Below are positions 9,401 to 14,982 of a stretch of DNA of 64,000 nt, one piece after another. Below the pieces are notes generated by a model. It did not search any database and was not told the DNA's origin. It saw only the letters and a program-made list of their open reading frames with translations. Position 1 is the first letter of the stretch, and every line of letters starts with the position of its first letter. The DNA is from Candidatus Heimdallarchaeota archaeon (GTDB taxonomy: Archaea > Asgardarchaeota > Heimdallarchaeia > Heimdallarchaeales > Heimdallarchaeaceae): assembly GCA_019057815.1 (NCBI GenBank), contig JAHLWR010000003.1, positions 1-64,000 on the forward strand, written 5' to 3'. Position numbers and translations under genes: made by a program.

Positions 9401-10651
9401 AAGAATCGTTATGTTCTTCCTGAAATTGAGGAAATGACTAAGGGTAATCGTAAAATTGGTTTAGGCGTCATGGGTTTTGCTGATTTATTAGTTAAGTTGA
9501 ACATTGTTTATGATTCTAAGGAAGCTTTAACAATTGCTGAGGAAATAATGTCTTTCGTCCAGAAGATTGGTAGAGATGAATCGATCAAACTAGGCAAAGA
9601 GAAAGGAAGTTTTCCCAACTTCAAACATAGTATTTTCAAGGAAAAATATGAAGCCATGAGAAATGCTACTATAACAACTATAGCACCTACTGGGACGATA
9701 TCTCTGATCGCTGGGAATTCAAGTGGTATTGAGCCCTATTATGCGGTGGCTTATACACGTAATGTTCTTGGTGGAGAGAAACTTTTTGATGTTAATCCCT
9801 TATTTGAATCTATAGCAAAAGAAAGAGGTTTTTACTCACAAGAGCTCATTGAAGAAATCGCTTCTAGAAATTCGATTAAAGAAATGGATGAAATACCTGA
9901 GGATGTAAGAAAGATTTTTACTACGTCACATGATCTTACACCTGAGTGGCATATAAAACTTCAAGCAGCTTTCCAAAAACACGTTGACAATGCAACCTCA
10001 AAGACTATCAATTTTCCATCTTCCGCAACCAAGGAAGATATAGCCAAAGCTTACATCTTGGCTTACAAAAACGATTGTAAAGGAATAACAGTCTATAGAG
10101 ATGGATCTCGAAAATATCAAGTACTGAGCACAAAAAAGAAAGAAACGGAAGAAAAACAATCCTTAGAAAAACTTGTTACAGAAGAAAATGGGAGAATTAG
10201 AGGTAGAGTGGAACCAAGAGATAGGCCTAATACAACAATGGGAAAAACACACAAAGTAAAATCTGGGTGCGGTAACTTGTATGTCACAGTTAATAGAGAT
10301 GAGTTTGGAGTGTGTGAAGTTTTTGTTTCTGTAGGAAAATCTGGAGGGTGCATTGCAAGTCAGAGCGAAGCTGTGGGAAGATTAATATCCCTAGCACTAC
10401 GTTCAGGTGTAAAACTTGACTCAGTAGCAAGACAACTTGTTGGAATCAGATGCCCAAATCCTAGTTTCTACGAAGGTAATACGATTCTTTCCTGTGCTGA
10501 TGGTATTGCGCATGTTCTAGAAAAATACATTGATGGTAATAAAATAATCAGACCAAATGGAACAATAGCTTGCCCAGAATGCGGTGGGATGTTAGAAATC
10601 AGCGAAGGATGTTATATTTGTAGAGTTTGTGGTTATAGCAAATGTGATTAA
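3455..10651 (+). CDS. nrdJ: Adenosylcobalamin-dependent (class II) ribonucleoside reductase with four inteins
   Basis: Reduces ribonucleotides to deoxyribonucleotides using a B12-generated thiyl radical. The 2398-residue product contains about 728 extein residues after removing four inteins (residues 65-488, 505-891, 964-1411, 1523-1933). Rejoined exteins read RFLPN-SPTLMNAG, GQLSA-CFVLP, IKQGG-RRRGAN and ESTNP-CGEQPLLPYESCN, all conserved class II blocks. Further support is the phosphate-binding APTGTISLIAG motif and a C-terminal zinc-ribbon-like tail (CPECGG, CYICRVCGYSKC) that should carry redox cysteines. No N-terminal ATP-cone is evident. The start is TTG at 3455: AGGGGAAA lies just upstream and an in-frame TAA at 3440-3442 excludes a longer reading. 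Intein 3 has Arg instead of Cys/Ser/Thr at +1 and intein 4 ends in Asp, so correct maturation is not certain. Confidence 0.97.
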   Translation: MSKIQLSKNALTVLEKRYLLKDEKRKVVEKPEELFQRVANSIGNNEEEREKFYDLMTSLRFLPNCITKDTLIPTDQGVFSLGDIPAGKTNFNVYSDTGKETAEYCFDNGFHEISEIETENGYSVKCTPLHHFRIIDENGDYVWRQTKDLQNNDWIALHRDFINTYNTKIKLNIEFETKQVGAPPKPITLPEYLSEELAEFLGLYIGDGSLRDYSLRFGVFGEDTDLVNRICNLSQELFNLDPQVKKLSRANMYEVLLNSIHLSSYLRNNGLAKSSSLEAKVPNPILKSNNRVIQAFIRGLFEADGSVNDRGIEFFSASKQITKQIQFLLLGLGICSRVTSRKDGYRLHIKNNRDGLLYKDKIGFLSIRKTSLLSHIKRSSNDSTHKIPNQRKKLHEWYQHNKDYKLYKKLARFLIKGKYKQEISEEIFNQYLKEFPSLKTLPIVELMDNGLVFQKIKKITHKEEKVEVGDLMVPNNHTYIANGFVSHNSPTLMNAGTDLGQLSACFTEDQIINTSDGNKHIKNIEVGDYVLTATGNYKKVTDTMIRKSEERYEIDVWKLPSKTLSVTEEHPILVLKNGEATWVPVRELKENDYVAISYPSNTENIENINVIDYLHDERFFVENGFVYQSNVDSRLRSGTVSNQVKPIKSIIPINQDFMKFVGYYASEGDSNDKMVRFTFSDKEVKFAVDIKNIVETLFGLKTRIEESSSGNWINIRFHSKMFAEFIKNLLGTGFNKKKLPKWMLTLPPEKQEGYILGCFRGDSTLYLNRHIHNARLIMCNYDLVYAAWAMLLRIGIVPNLSTCTMPDIGNELPYSCTISASQAQNMMEEIYNTQITGIKQISMQRLKHVSINGQLFLPIRKIERIKESCDVYNFEVEDEHTYVANGVSVHNCFVLPVEDDMGGIFETIKSAALIQQSGGGTGFSFSRLRPKGDVVKTTGGVASGPISFMEVFNAATNTIKQGGCVAADSLIRTDTGTIPIGELLNCPPFGENPTKSLVYDGDDFNHAYISMDNGVAEVITITTDLGIELEPTYNHLIANVNEEGDLIWKRAEDLKEDDWIVVVLGGHSGNDSFLPPVKEQHPNSNQISLPKKITPEIGEILGLYMADGCISTQGRLVFSLDNKDSDLIQRIQDLMLKSFGLSVGTVDDKETYTDLFFYSRDLCDYFEKMNWKKTSSFDAFVPQIIFQSSEAVAKGFIRGLFAGDGDVHSDGYPRYYSISKQLIKQLQQLLLGLEIVSSITINEKRSGSFGDKPIYMLTIIPERSLTIFKNEIGFASQRKNDTFFKRFPKKAFEYVDYIPNQRSKLKQHYNYVGTGTGKGRTKRGANRQFYIAIYHYILDSPSSYRNLTRKRLLQLFEKFPFLAEDTHFREISDPKYYFTQVRSIKRSEIYTMDIEVSGSNKFVANGVLVHNRRRGANMGILRVDHPDVMEFITCKEDQSRLTNFNISIAVTESFMKAVEKGEDYDLINPRTKKVIGKLNAKEVFNKIVELSWKNGEPGMVFIDRINKSNPTPELGEIESTNPCVTGDTLIATEKGLMRMEKLVEQYGEGGIPIATDNRVPVQVPNGDGTVSLMEVKEKGVTLRPITRAFTTGIKDVYKITTQSGYELKATADHKMVTNDGWIEIRNIDLEKHKLLLQSGEGKFNKDLSLPFKIQNEFIGNNGRKYSFNFPSQWSKELGQVMGWLVGDGWLRSGDKNCRVGFTFGERDKKIMNYLKPFINSWYGTDIEAIKRENGVYHLSYHSKYFVDFFKKLGVKPVKADKKQVPETIFTAPKEAVIGFLQGLFTADGTVGVNEINNTNYIRLTSKSLRLVKEIQVLLANFGLKSIIYDRSRPAREKLFKYITRNGETRFYGSDGICYELQISRDSITKYLDVFGFLCNRHKKKTRILQEKHLIETKYEDAIVSIDYLGQERVYDLTEPKTLTFITGALVSVDCGEQPLLPYESCNLGSINLSRHVTNGSIDWSLLEDSVRFAVLFLDNVIDKNRYVLPEIEEMTKGNRKIGLGVMGFADLLVKLNIVYDSKEALTIAEEIMSFVQKIGRDESIKLGKEKGSFPNFKHSIFKEKYEAMRNATITTIAPTGTISLIAGNSSGIEPYYAVAYTRNVLGGEKLFDVNPLFESIAKERGFYSQELIEEIASRNSIKEMDEIPEDVRKIFTTSHDLTPEWHIKLQAAFQKHVDNATSKTINFPSSATKEDIAKAYILAYKNDCKGITVYRDGSRKYQVLSTKKKETEEKQSLEKLVTEENGRIRGRVEPRDRPNTTMGKTHKVKSGCGNLYVTVNRDEFGVCEVFVSVGKSGGCIASQSEAVGRLISLALRSGVKLDSVARQLVGIRCPNPSFYEGNTILSCADGIAHVLEKYIDGNKIIRPNGTIACPECGGMLEISEGCYICRVCGYSKCD
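3647..4918 (+). mobile_element. NrdJ intein 1 (LAGLIDADG, 424 aa)
   Basis: Begins with Cys65 (CITKDTLIPT) after extein RFLPN and ends with SHN before extein Ser489 (SPTLMNAG). The Cys1, penultimate His, terminal Asn and +1 Ser are all canonical. The block B-like CTPLHHF and the terminal TYIANGFVSHN are clear. The endonuclease domain has two dodecapeptide motifs, LGLYIGDGSL and RGLFEADGSV, both with the acidic residue intact, so homing endonuclease activity is plausible. Confidence 0.93.
4967..6127 (+). mobile_element. NrdJ intein 2 (LAGLIDADG, 387 aa)
   Basis: Starts at Cys505 (CFTEDQIINT) and ends VSVHN before extein Cys892 (CFVLPVEDD). Nucleophiles are canonical at both junctions. Block B is TEEHPILV and block F is TYVANGVSVHN. 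The dodecapeptide motifs are degenerate compared with inteins 1, 3 and 4: VGYYASEGDS and LGCFRGDSTL. The endonuclease may therefore be altered or weakened while splicing remains intact. Only 16 extein residues separate it from intein 1. Confidence 0.92.
6344..7687 (+). mobile_element. NrdJ intein 3 (LAGLIDADG, 448 aa) with Arg at +1
   Basis: Starts at Cys964 (CVAADSLIRT) after extein IKQGG and ends FVANGVLVHN. Cys1, the penultimate His and terminal Asn are present. The dodecapeptide motifs LGLYMADGCI and RGLFAGDGDV are intact. The next extein residue, encoded by CGT at 7688-7690, is Arg (RRRGANMG). The +1 position normally needs Cys, Ser or Thr for transesterification. TGT (Cys) is one transition away. 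As read, canonical splicing should stall or give cleavage only. Confidence 0.9.
8021..9253 (+). mobile_element. NrdJ intein 4 (LAGLIDADG, 411 aa) ending in Asp
   Basis: Starts at Cys1523 (CVTGDTLIAT) after ESTNP and ends ITGALVSVD before extein Cys1934 (CGEQPLLPYE). The C-terminal residue is Asp, not Asn, and the penultimate residue is Val, not His. A few natural inteins with terminal Asp are known to splice, so this is rare but possible. Block B TADHKMV and the dodecapeptide motifs MGWLVGDGWL and QGLFTADGTV are intact. The insertion is in the reductase active-site block NPCGEQPLLPYESCN. Confidence 0.92.
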
Positions 10652-10717
10652 ATTCAACCTTTTCGTTTTTTGAAATATCTCAGAAGCACAAGCTTTTTGA
10701 GGTTATTTCTTAATTCA

Positions 10718-11785
10718 ATGATAATGATAATATGGTTTGATGCGGTTACTTCTAAAGAACCTTTACTCTTCAATGCAATTGCGAAAGAACTGGAGAAAGA
10801 TGGTCATGAAGCGATTTTTACTTGCAGAGATTATGATTATGTTGTAAGTTTATTTGATTTACTTAATCTTGAAGTTAATGTTCTAGGTCGTCATGGAGGG
10901 GGAAAATTGTATGGTAAACTTAAAGCGGGAAATGAAAGAATAGGCCTTTTAGCAGATTTCATTTTTAAATTAGAGAAAAAACCTGATTTTCATATAAGTT
11001 TTGCATGCCCAGAATCAACAAGAGTAGCTTTTGGACTAGGAATTCCAGTTACGATTATTAATGATTCACCTCATGCAAAAGCTGTTGGGAAGTTAACTAT
11101 ACCTTTGTCTAAATATCTTATCTACAGCTCTTGTATAAGCGAAAGATTATGGCTAGAGTTAGGAGCTGTTAAAGAGCAATTAGTACCTTACAATGGTATT
11201 GATGAAGTAGCTTGGTTGAAAGATTTCAATCCTAACTCTGAGGTGTTAGAAACACTTAATTTATCACCAAATGATCGTTTCATTATTGCTAGACCTGAAG
11301 AAAGTAGTGCTGCCTATATGTTAGAAGATGGAAACATTGGTGGAACAAAACTAGAGTTTATCCTAGATGCTATATTTGAGAAATATGATGGAAAAGCCGT
11401 TGTTTTTCCACGCTACGAAGAGCAAAAGCATAAAATGATAGAAACATATGGGGAGAAAATCATTGTCCCTCCTAGAGCAGTGGATACACTTTCTCTCTGT
11501 TACTACTCTGATTTGTGCGTAACAGGTGGAGCTACTATGGCAAGAGAAGCTGCTGCTCTTGGTACACCTTCAATATCCTATTATCCACGACATTTAGACG
11601 TTTTATCATACATCTCTTCTTTAGGGATTCCTTTGTATAACGAGTATTCAATAGATGATGCAATAAAACGTTCTCTTGAGTTAATTAATCATCAAGCTGA
11701 TCGTGTAAATTTAAGGAATAAAACCAAAAAAATCCTGAAAACGCTAGAATCTCCACTTGTTCCAATAACTAAAATTCTTACTTAA
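10718..11785 (+). CDS. DUF354 family protein (glycosyltransferase-B/epimerase-like fold)
   Basis: 355 residues from ATG 10718. DUF354 proteins are archaeal and bacterial relatives of UDP-GlcNAc 2-epimerase and GT-B glycosyltransferases; their exact reaction is not established. Family-like features are the N-terminal MIIWFDAVTSKEPLLF, the central DSPHAKAV segment, the RPEES segment around the middle and the C-terminal nucleotide-sugar-type TGGATMAREAAALGTPSISYYP. A longer reading from TTG 10670 adds 16 residues. I prefer ATG 10718 because the Rossmann-like strand begins there and a GAGGT motif lies 14 nt upstream. It follows nrdJ by 66 bp in the same direction, but no functional link is apparent. 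Confidence 0.8.
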   Translation: MIMIIWFDAVTSKEPLLFNAIAKELEKDGHEAIFTCRDYDYVVSLFDLLNLEVNVLGRHGGGKLYGKLKAGNERIGLLADFIFKLEKKPDFHISFACPESTRVAFGLGIPVTIINDSPHAKAVGKLTIPLSKYLIYSSCISERLWLELGAVKEQLVPYNGIDEVAWLKDFNPNSEVLETLNLSPNDRFIIARPEESSAAYMLEDGNIGGTKLEFILDAIFEKYDGKAVVFPRYEEQKHKMIETYGEKIIVPPRAVDTLSLCYYSDLCVTGGATMAREAAALGTPSISYYPRHLDVLSYISSLGIPLYNEYSIDDAIKRSLELINHQADRVNLRNKTKKILKTLESPLVPITKILT

Positions 11786-11909
11786 ATCTCTTATCTTGTT
11801 ATTGATGTTTTAACATCCATAGTGTTAACATCTGATTTTTTAACCAGAATCACACTTAAAAATAATTATACTTTGAGAAAAAAATAATTGAAAAAAGGGG
11901 ATTAAAGGA

Positions 11910-13226
11910 TCATGCTCTCTCTGGTTGCTTTTTCAAACCCAGAATATCAGCATAGCCTTCCATATCCAAGAAACCATGACCACTCACATTGAAAACAATA
12001 GTTTTTGCTTCATTTTCTTTTTTACACTTTATTGCCTCATCGATGGCACATGCAACGCTGTAAGCTGATTCTGGTGCAGGTATAAAGCCCTCTGATTGTG
12101 TGAAATCTCTTGCTCTCTCGAAAACATACTTCTCATCTGTTGGATAAGCTATTGTGTCTATGTAACCGAGATTTCTTAATAAACTCAGGATTGGTGAACA
12201 CCCATGATATCTAAGACCGTCCCCTCTTATAGGTACCATTGTTATTTGGTGCCCAAGCGTGTACATTTTCAACATTGGAGTCTTTTCTGCGTAATCGGCA
12301 AAATCATACTTATATTCTCCTTGTAGATTAGGAGCTGCTTCGCTTTGTGCCGCAATAAACTGTATTTCCGCTTTCTTTGTGAGGACATCCCCCATGAAGG
12401 GAAGGGCAATACCACCGAAGTTACTGCCTCCACCAAGACACGAAATCACAATATCAGGATATTCTCCAATAAGCTCCATTTGTTTCTGGGTTTCGAGACC
12501 TATTACAGACTGATGTAACATAACATGATTCAACACGGAACCAAGACAATATACAGCTTTTGGGTCATTTTTAGCGTCTTCTAACCCCTCGGAAATAGCT
12601 ATACCTAAAGAACCATTATGGTTGGGGTTTTCTTTGTATAGTTTTCTTCCAAACTCTGTTTGGTTACTAGGTGAAGCATAAACTTCCGCACCAAACATTT
12701 GCATGAATTTTAGTCTTTGTTCTTTCCATCTGTAGACAGCACGAACCCAGAAAACAGTACAATCTAAATCGTTTAGACTTGCAGCATAAGCTAATGCATT
12801 TCCCCATTGACCAGCTCCTGTTTCTGTTGTGAGCCTCTCGAATCCTTGTTGTTTTGCATAGTAGGCTTGAGCAAGGGCTGTGTTTACCTTATGACTGCCT
12901 GTTGGGCTAAAAAATTCTGATTTGTAGTATAATTTGGCAGGAGTTCCTAATTTTTCTTCTAGTTTTTTCGCCCTAAACAAAGGCCTTGGCCTTCCTGCAG
13001 ATAAATACAAATCACGTATTCCCTCAGGAATTGGTATCCATCTCTGATTTGACATCTCCTGTTTTAAACACTCTCCAACGAGTAGGTTTGGCAATTCATT
13101 GACTCTAGAATATCCTTCAGGAGGATCTTTAGGTGGTGGAAGGGGTTCAGGTAAATCTGGGACGATGTTATACCATTTATCAGGTAGTTCATCAGCTTTA
13201 AGAATAATTTCTAAACTTTCATTCAT
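11910..13226 (-). CDS. trpB2: Tryptophan synthase beta chain, TrpB2 type
   Basis: PLP enzyme that condenses indole (or a related substrate) with serine. The 438-residue length and the N-terminal extension before LFRAKKLEEKLG are typical of TrpB2 rather than the shorter TrpB1. The PLP lysine lies in TGSHKVNTAL (Lys113), the phosphate-binding loop is GGGSNFGG, and TETGAGQWGNALA matches the substrate-binding segment. No trpA or other trp genes are nearby, which is common for TrpB2. The ATG follows a TAGGTG motif. A stand-alone indole-salvage or serine/threonine-related role is possible. Confidence 0.93.
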   Translation of the reverse strand: MNESLEIILKADELPDKWYNIVPDLPEPLPPPKDPPEGYSRVNELPNLLVGECLKQEMSNQRWIPIPEGIRDLYLSAGRPRPLFRAKKLEEKLGTPAKLYYKSEFFSPTGSHKVNTALAQAYYAKQQGFERLTTETGAGQWGNALAYAASLNDLDCTVFWVRAVYRWKEQRLKFMQMFGAEVYASPSNQTEFGRKLYKENPNHNGSLGIAISEGLEDAKNDPKAVYCLGSVLNHVMLHQSVIGLETQKQMELIGEYPDIVISCLGGGSNFGGIALPFMGDVLTKKAEIQFIAAQSEAAPNLQGEYKYDFADYAEKTPMLKMYTLGHQITMVPIRGDGLRYHGCSPILSLLRNLGYIDTIAYPTDEKYVFERARDFTQSEGFIPAPESAYSVACAIDEAIKCKKENEAKTIVFNVSGHGFLDMEGYADILGLKKQPERA

Positions 13227-13340
13227 ATTTTACACCTAAAAGATTCAATACAGATGTCAAATAAATAGTTTTTGTGATTTTAACAACTATAAACCAAGAA
13301 ATGTGGGAGTAGTTCACATCCTTTGCACAAAGTTTAATTG

Positions 13341-13350
13341 AAATCAAATA
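13341..13350 (+). promoter_or_regulatory. TATA-like box for the aminotransferase gene
   Basis: AAATCAAATA is centred about 24 bp before ATG 13369, which would give a leaderless transcript. The 142-bp divergent region it shares with trpB2 has no other visible gene. Confidence 0.4.
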
Positions 13351-13368
13351 TTTTCGTGTTTGATTAGT

Positions 13369-14526
13369 ATGAGCTTCGTTTCTGAAAAAATGAAGATAGT
13401 TAAACCAAGCGGAATTAGGGAATTATTTTCTAAAGCCCATGGTGTTAAAAATGTAATCTCTTTAGGAATAGGCACTCCAGATATTAAAACGCCTATAAAA
13501 CTTAAAGAAGCTTTAAGACAAGCTGTTTCAAATGATTGCAATAGTTATTCTCAAACGTCAGGTGATGAAGGATTAAGAGAAGCAATAACAACAAAATATA
13601 AACAAGATTATGGTGTGGACTACAACTCTTCTGATGGTGTAATAGTCACTTGCGGAGGATGTGAGTTGATCTATATCACATTACAAACCTATATTAATCA
13701 AGGTGATGAAGTCTTACTCCAAAATCCGAGTTTTCTAACTTACTTAAGACAAATAACTTTAACGGGTGGAAAACCTATCTGGATGCCTTCAGATGAAAAT
13801 CTTGAAATAGATATTGAAAAAATGAAAAATCTCATAACAGATAAATCTAAGGCAATAATTCTTAATTTTCCTTCAAACCCCACTGGAACAGTTATGAAAA
13901 AAGAAAAATTGCAGGCAATAGTTGATTTAGCAGTAGATCACAATTTGCTGATTATAAGTGATGAAGTGTATGAATACATAATATTTGATGACCATAAACA
14001 TGTTCATGTTGGTTCACTTAATGGAGCCTATGAAAGAACGATTACAGTGAATTCATTCTCAAAAACCTTTTGCGTACCTGGTTGGAGAATGGGTTATGGA
14101 GTGTCGTCACCTGAGTTATTAAACCCTATTTTGGTTTACCATTCGTTTGTTGTAGCTAACGCAACTACACCAACTCAAGTAGCTTTAGCACAATATATGA
14201 ATACTCCAGAATCTAAAGACTTTGTAAAAAAAACAAGAATGGAATTCCAGAAAAGAAGAAATATACTCGTTGAAGGATTCAATTCGTTGGCAGGAATTAA
14301 ATGTTTGAAACCTGAAGGTTCGCTTTACTGTTATCCTAATATCAGTGAAACAAAATATCCAAACGATATTGAATTTTCTCAAAAAATATTTGAAGAAGCT
14401 AAAGTTGTATTAGTTCCAGGAACAGAATTTGGACCATCTGGCAGTACTAACATAAGAGCAAGTTTTAGTTCAGCTGATGAAAAAACTCTTAAAGAGGTTG
14501 TGGATAGAATTTCTAAAGTATTATGA
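13369..14526 (+). CDS. Class I/II PLP-dependent aminotransferase
   Basis: 385 residues of a fold-type I aminotransferase, related to archaeal aspartate and aromatic aminotransferases. Diagnostic parts are SLGIGTPD near the N-terminus, NFPSNPTGTV (the Asn binding PLP), ISDEVYEYI (the Asp pairing with the pyridine N) and NSFSKTFCVPGWRMGYG with the Schiff-base Lys around residue 230. The C-terminal RASFS contains the substrate-carboxylate Arg. ATG 13369 is preferred over TTG 13360 because it is a standard start and lies about 24 bp from a TATA-like box. Substrate specificity cannot be read from sequence alone. The gene opposite, trpB2, might hint at aromatic amino acids, but weakly. Confidence 0.9.
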   Translation: MSFVSEKMKIVKPSGIRELFSKAHGVKNVISLGIGTPDIKTPIKLKEALRQAVSNDCNSYSQTSGDEGLREAITTKYKQDYGVDYNSSDGVIVTCGGCELIYITLQTYINQGDEVLLQNPSFLTYLRQITLTGGKPIWMPSDENLEIDIEKMKNLITDKSKAIILNFPSNPTGTVMKKEKLQAIVDLAVDHNLLIISDEVYEYIIFDDHKHVHVGSLNGAYERTITVNSFSKTFCVPGWRMGYGVSSPELLNPILVYHSFVVANATTPTQVALAQYMNTPESKDFVKKTRMEFQKRRNILVEGFNSLAGIKCLKPEGSLYCYPNISETKYPNDIEFSQKIFEEAKVVLVPGTEFGPSGSTNIRASFSSADEKTLKEVVDRISKVL

Positions 14527-14592
14527 TTTGATTGTGTAGAATAAAAACAATAAATATAAAAACAATAAAAGTAACATAATAAGTGATGATAA

Positions 14593-14778
14593 ATGAGTGA
14601 AGAAGGAACAAAAATTGTGATGTATTGTAAATTCTGTGATACGGACACAGAGCAGAATTTTAAGGGTGCTGATAGATCTGAAGGATTCATAATAACTTTT
14701 TACTGCCCCAAATGTGGAAGTTTTCATACTTTTGAATTCTTTGGTAGCGAATTTCAGCAAGATGCAGAATTGGATTGA
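14593..14778 (+). CDS. Small two-CxxC zinc-ribbon-like protein
   Basis: A 61-residue protein with CKFC (Cys12, Cys15) and CPKC (Cys38, Cys41), spacing typical of a single zinc ribbon with beta strands between. The acidic, Phe-rich C-terminus ends at Asp61. It begins 66 bp after the aminotransferase and has no strong Shine-Dalgarno motif. I judge it real because of the cysteine pattern and its own codon-like composition. No specific family is recognised; nucleic acid or protein binding is typical of such ribbons. Confidence 0.7.
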   Translation: MSEEGTKIVMYCKFCDTDTEQNFKGADRSEGFIITFYCPKCGSFHTFEFFGSEFQQDAELD

Positions 14779-14982
14779 TAAAACTCATTATCATTTCTTT
14801 AATTCCAATTACGATTTTTTAAGACCTTTATATATGATTAATAAAAGAATCAAATAGTAAATTTAATCTTTTAGCGAATGACTTTAGACTATAAAGAGAA
14901 AAAGTTCGATTTTTATAGAACAGTATCTTTTTAAGTTAAAATCGCTTAAGTAAATTTAGAACTATATATGGGGTTCATAAAT

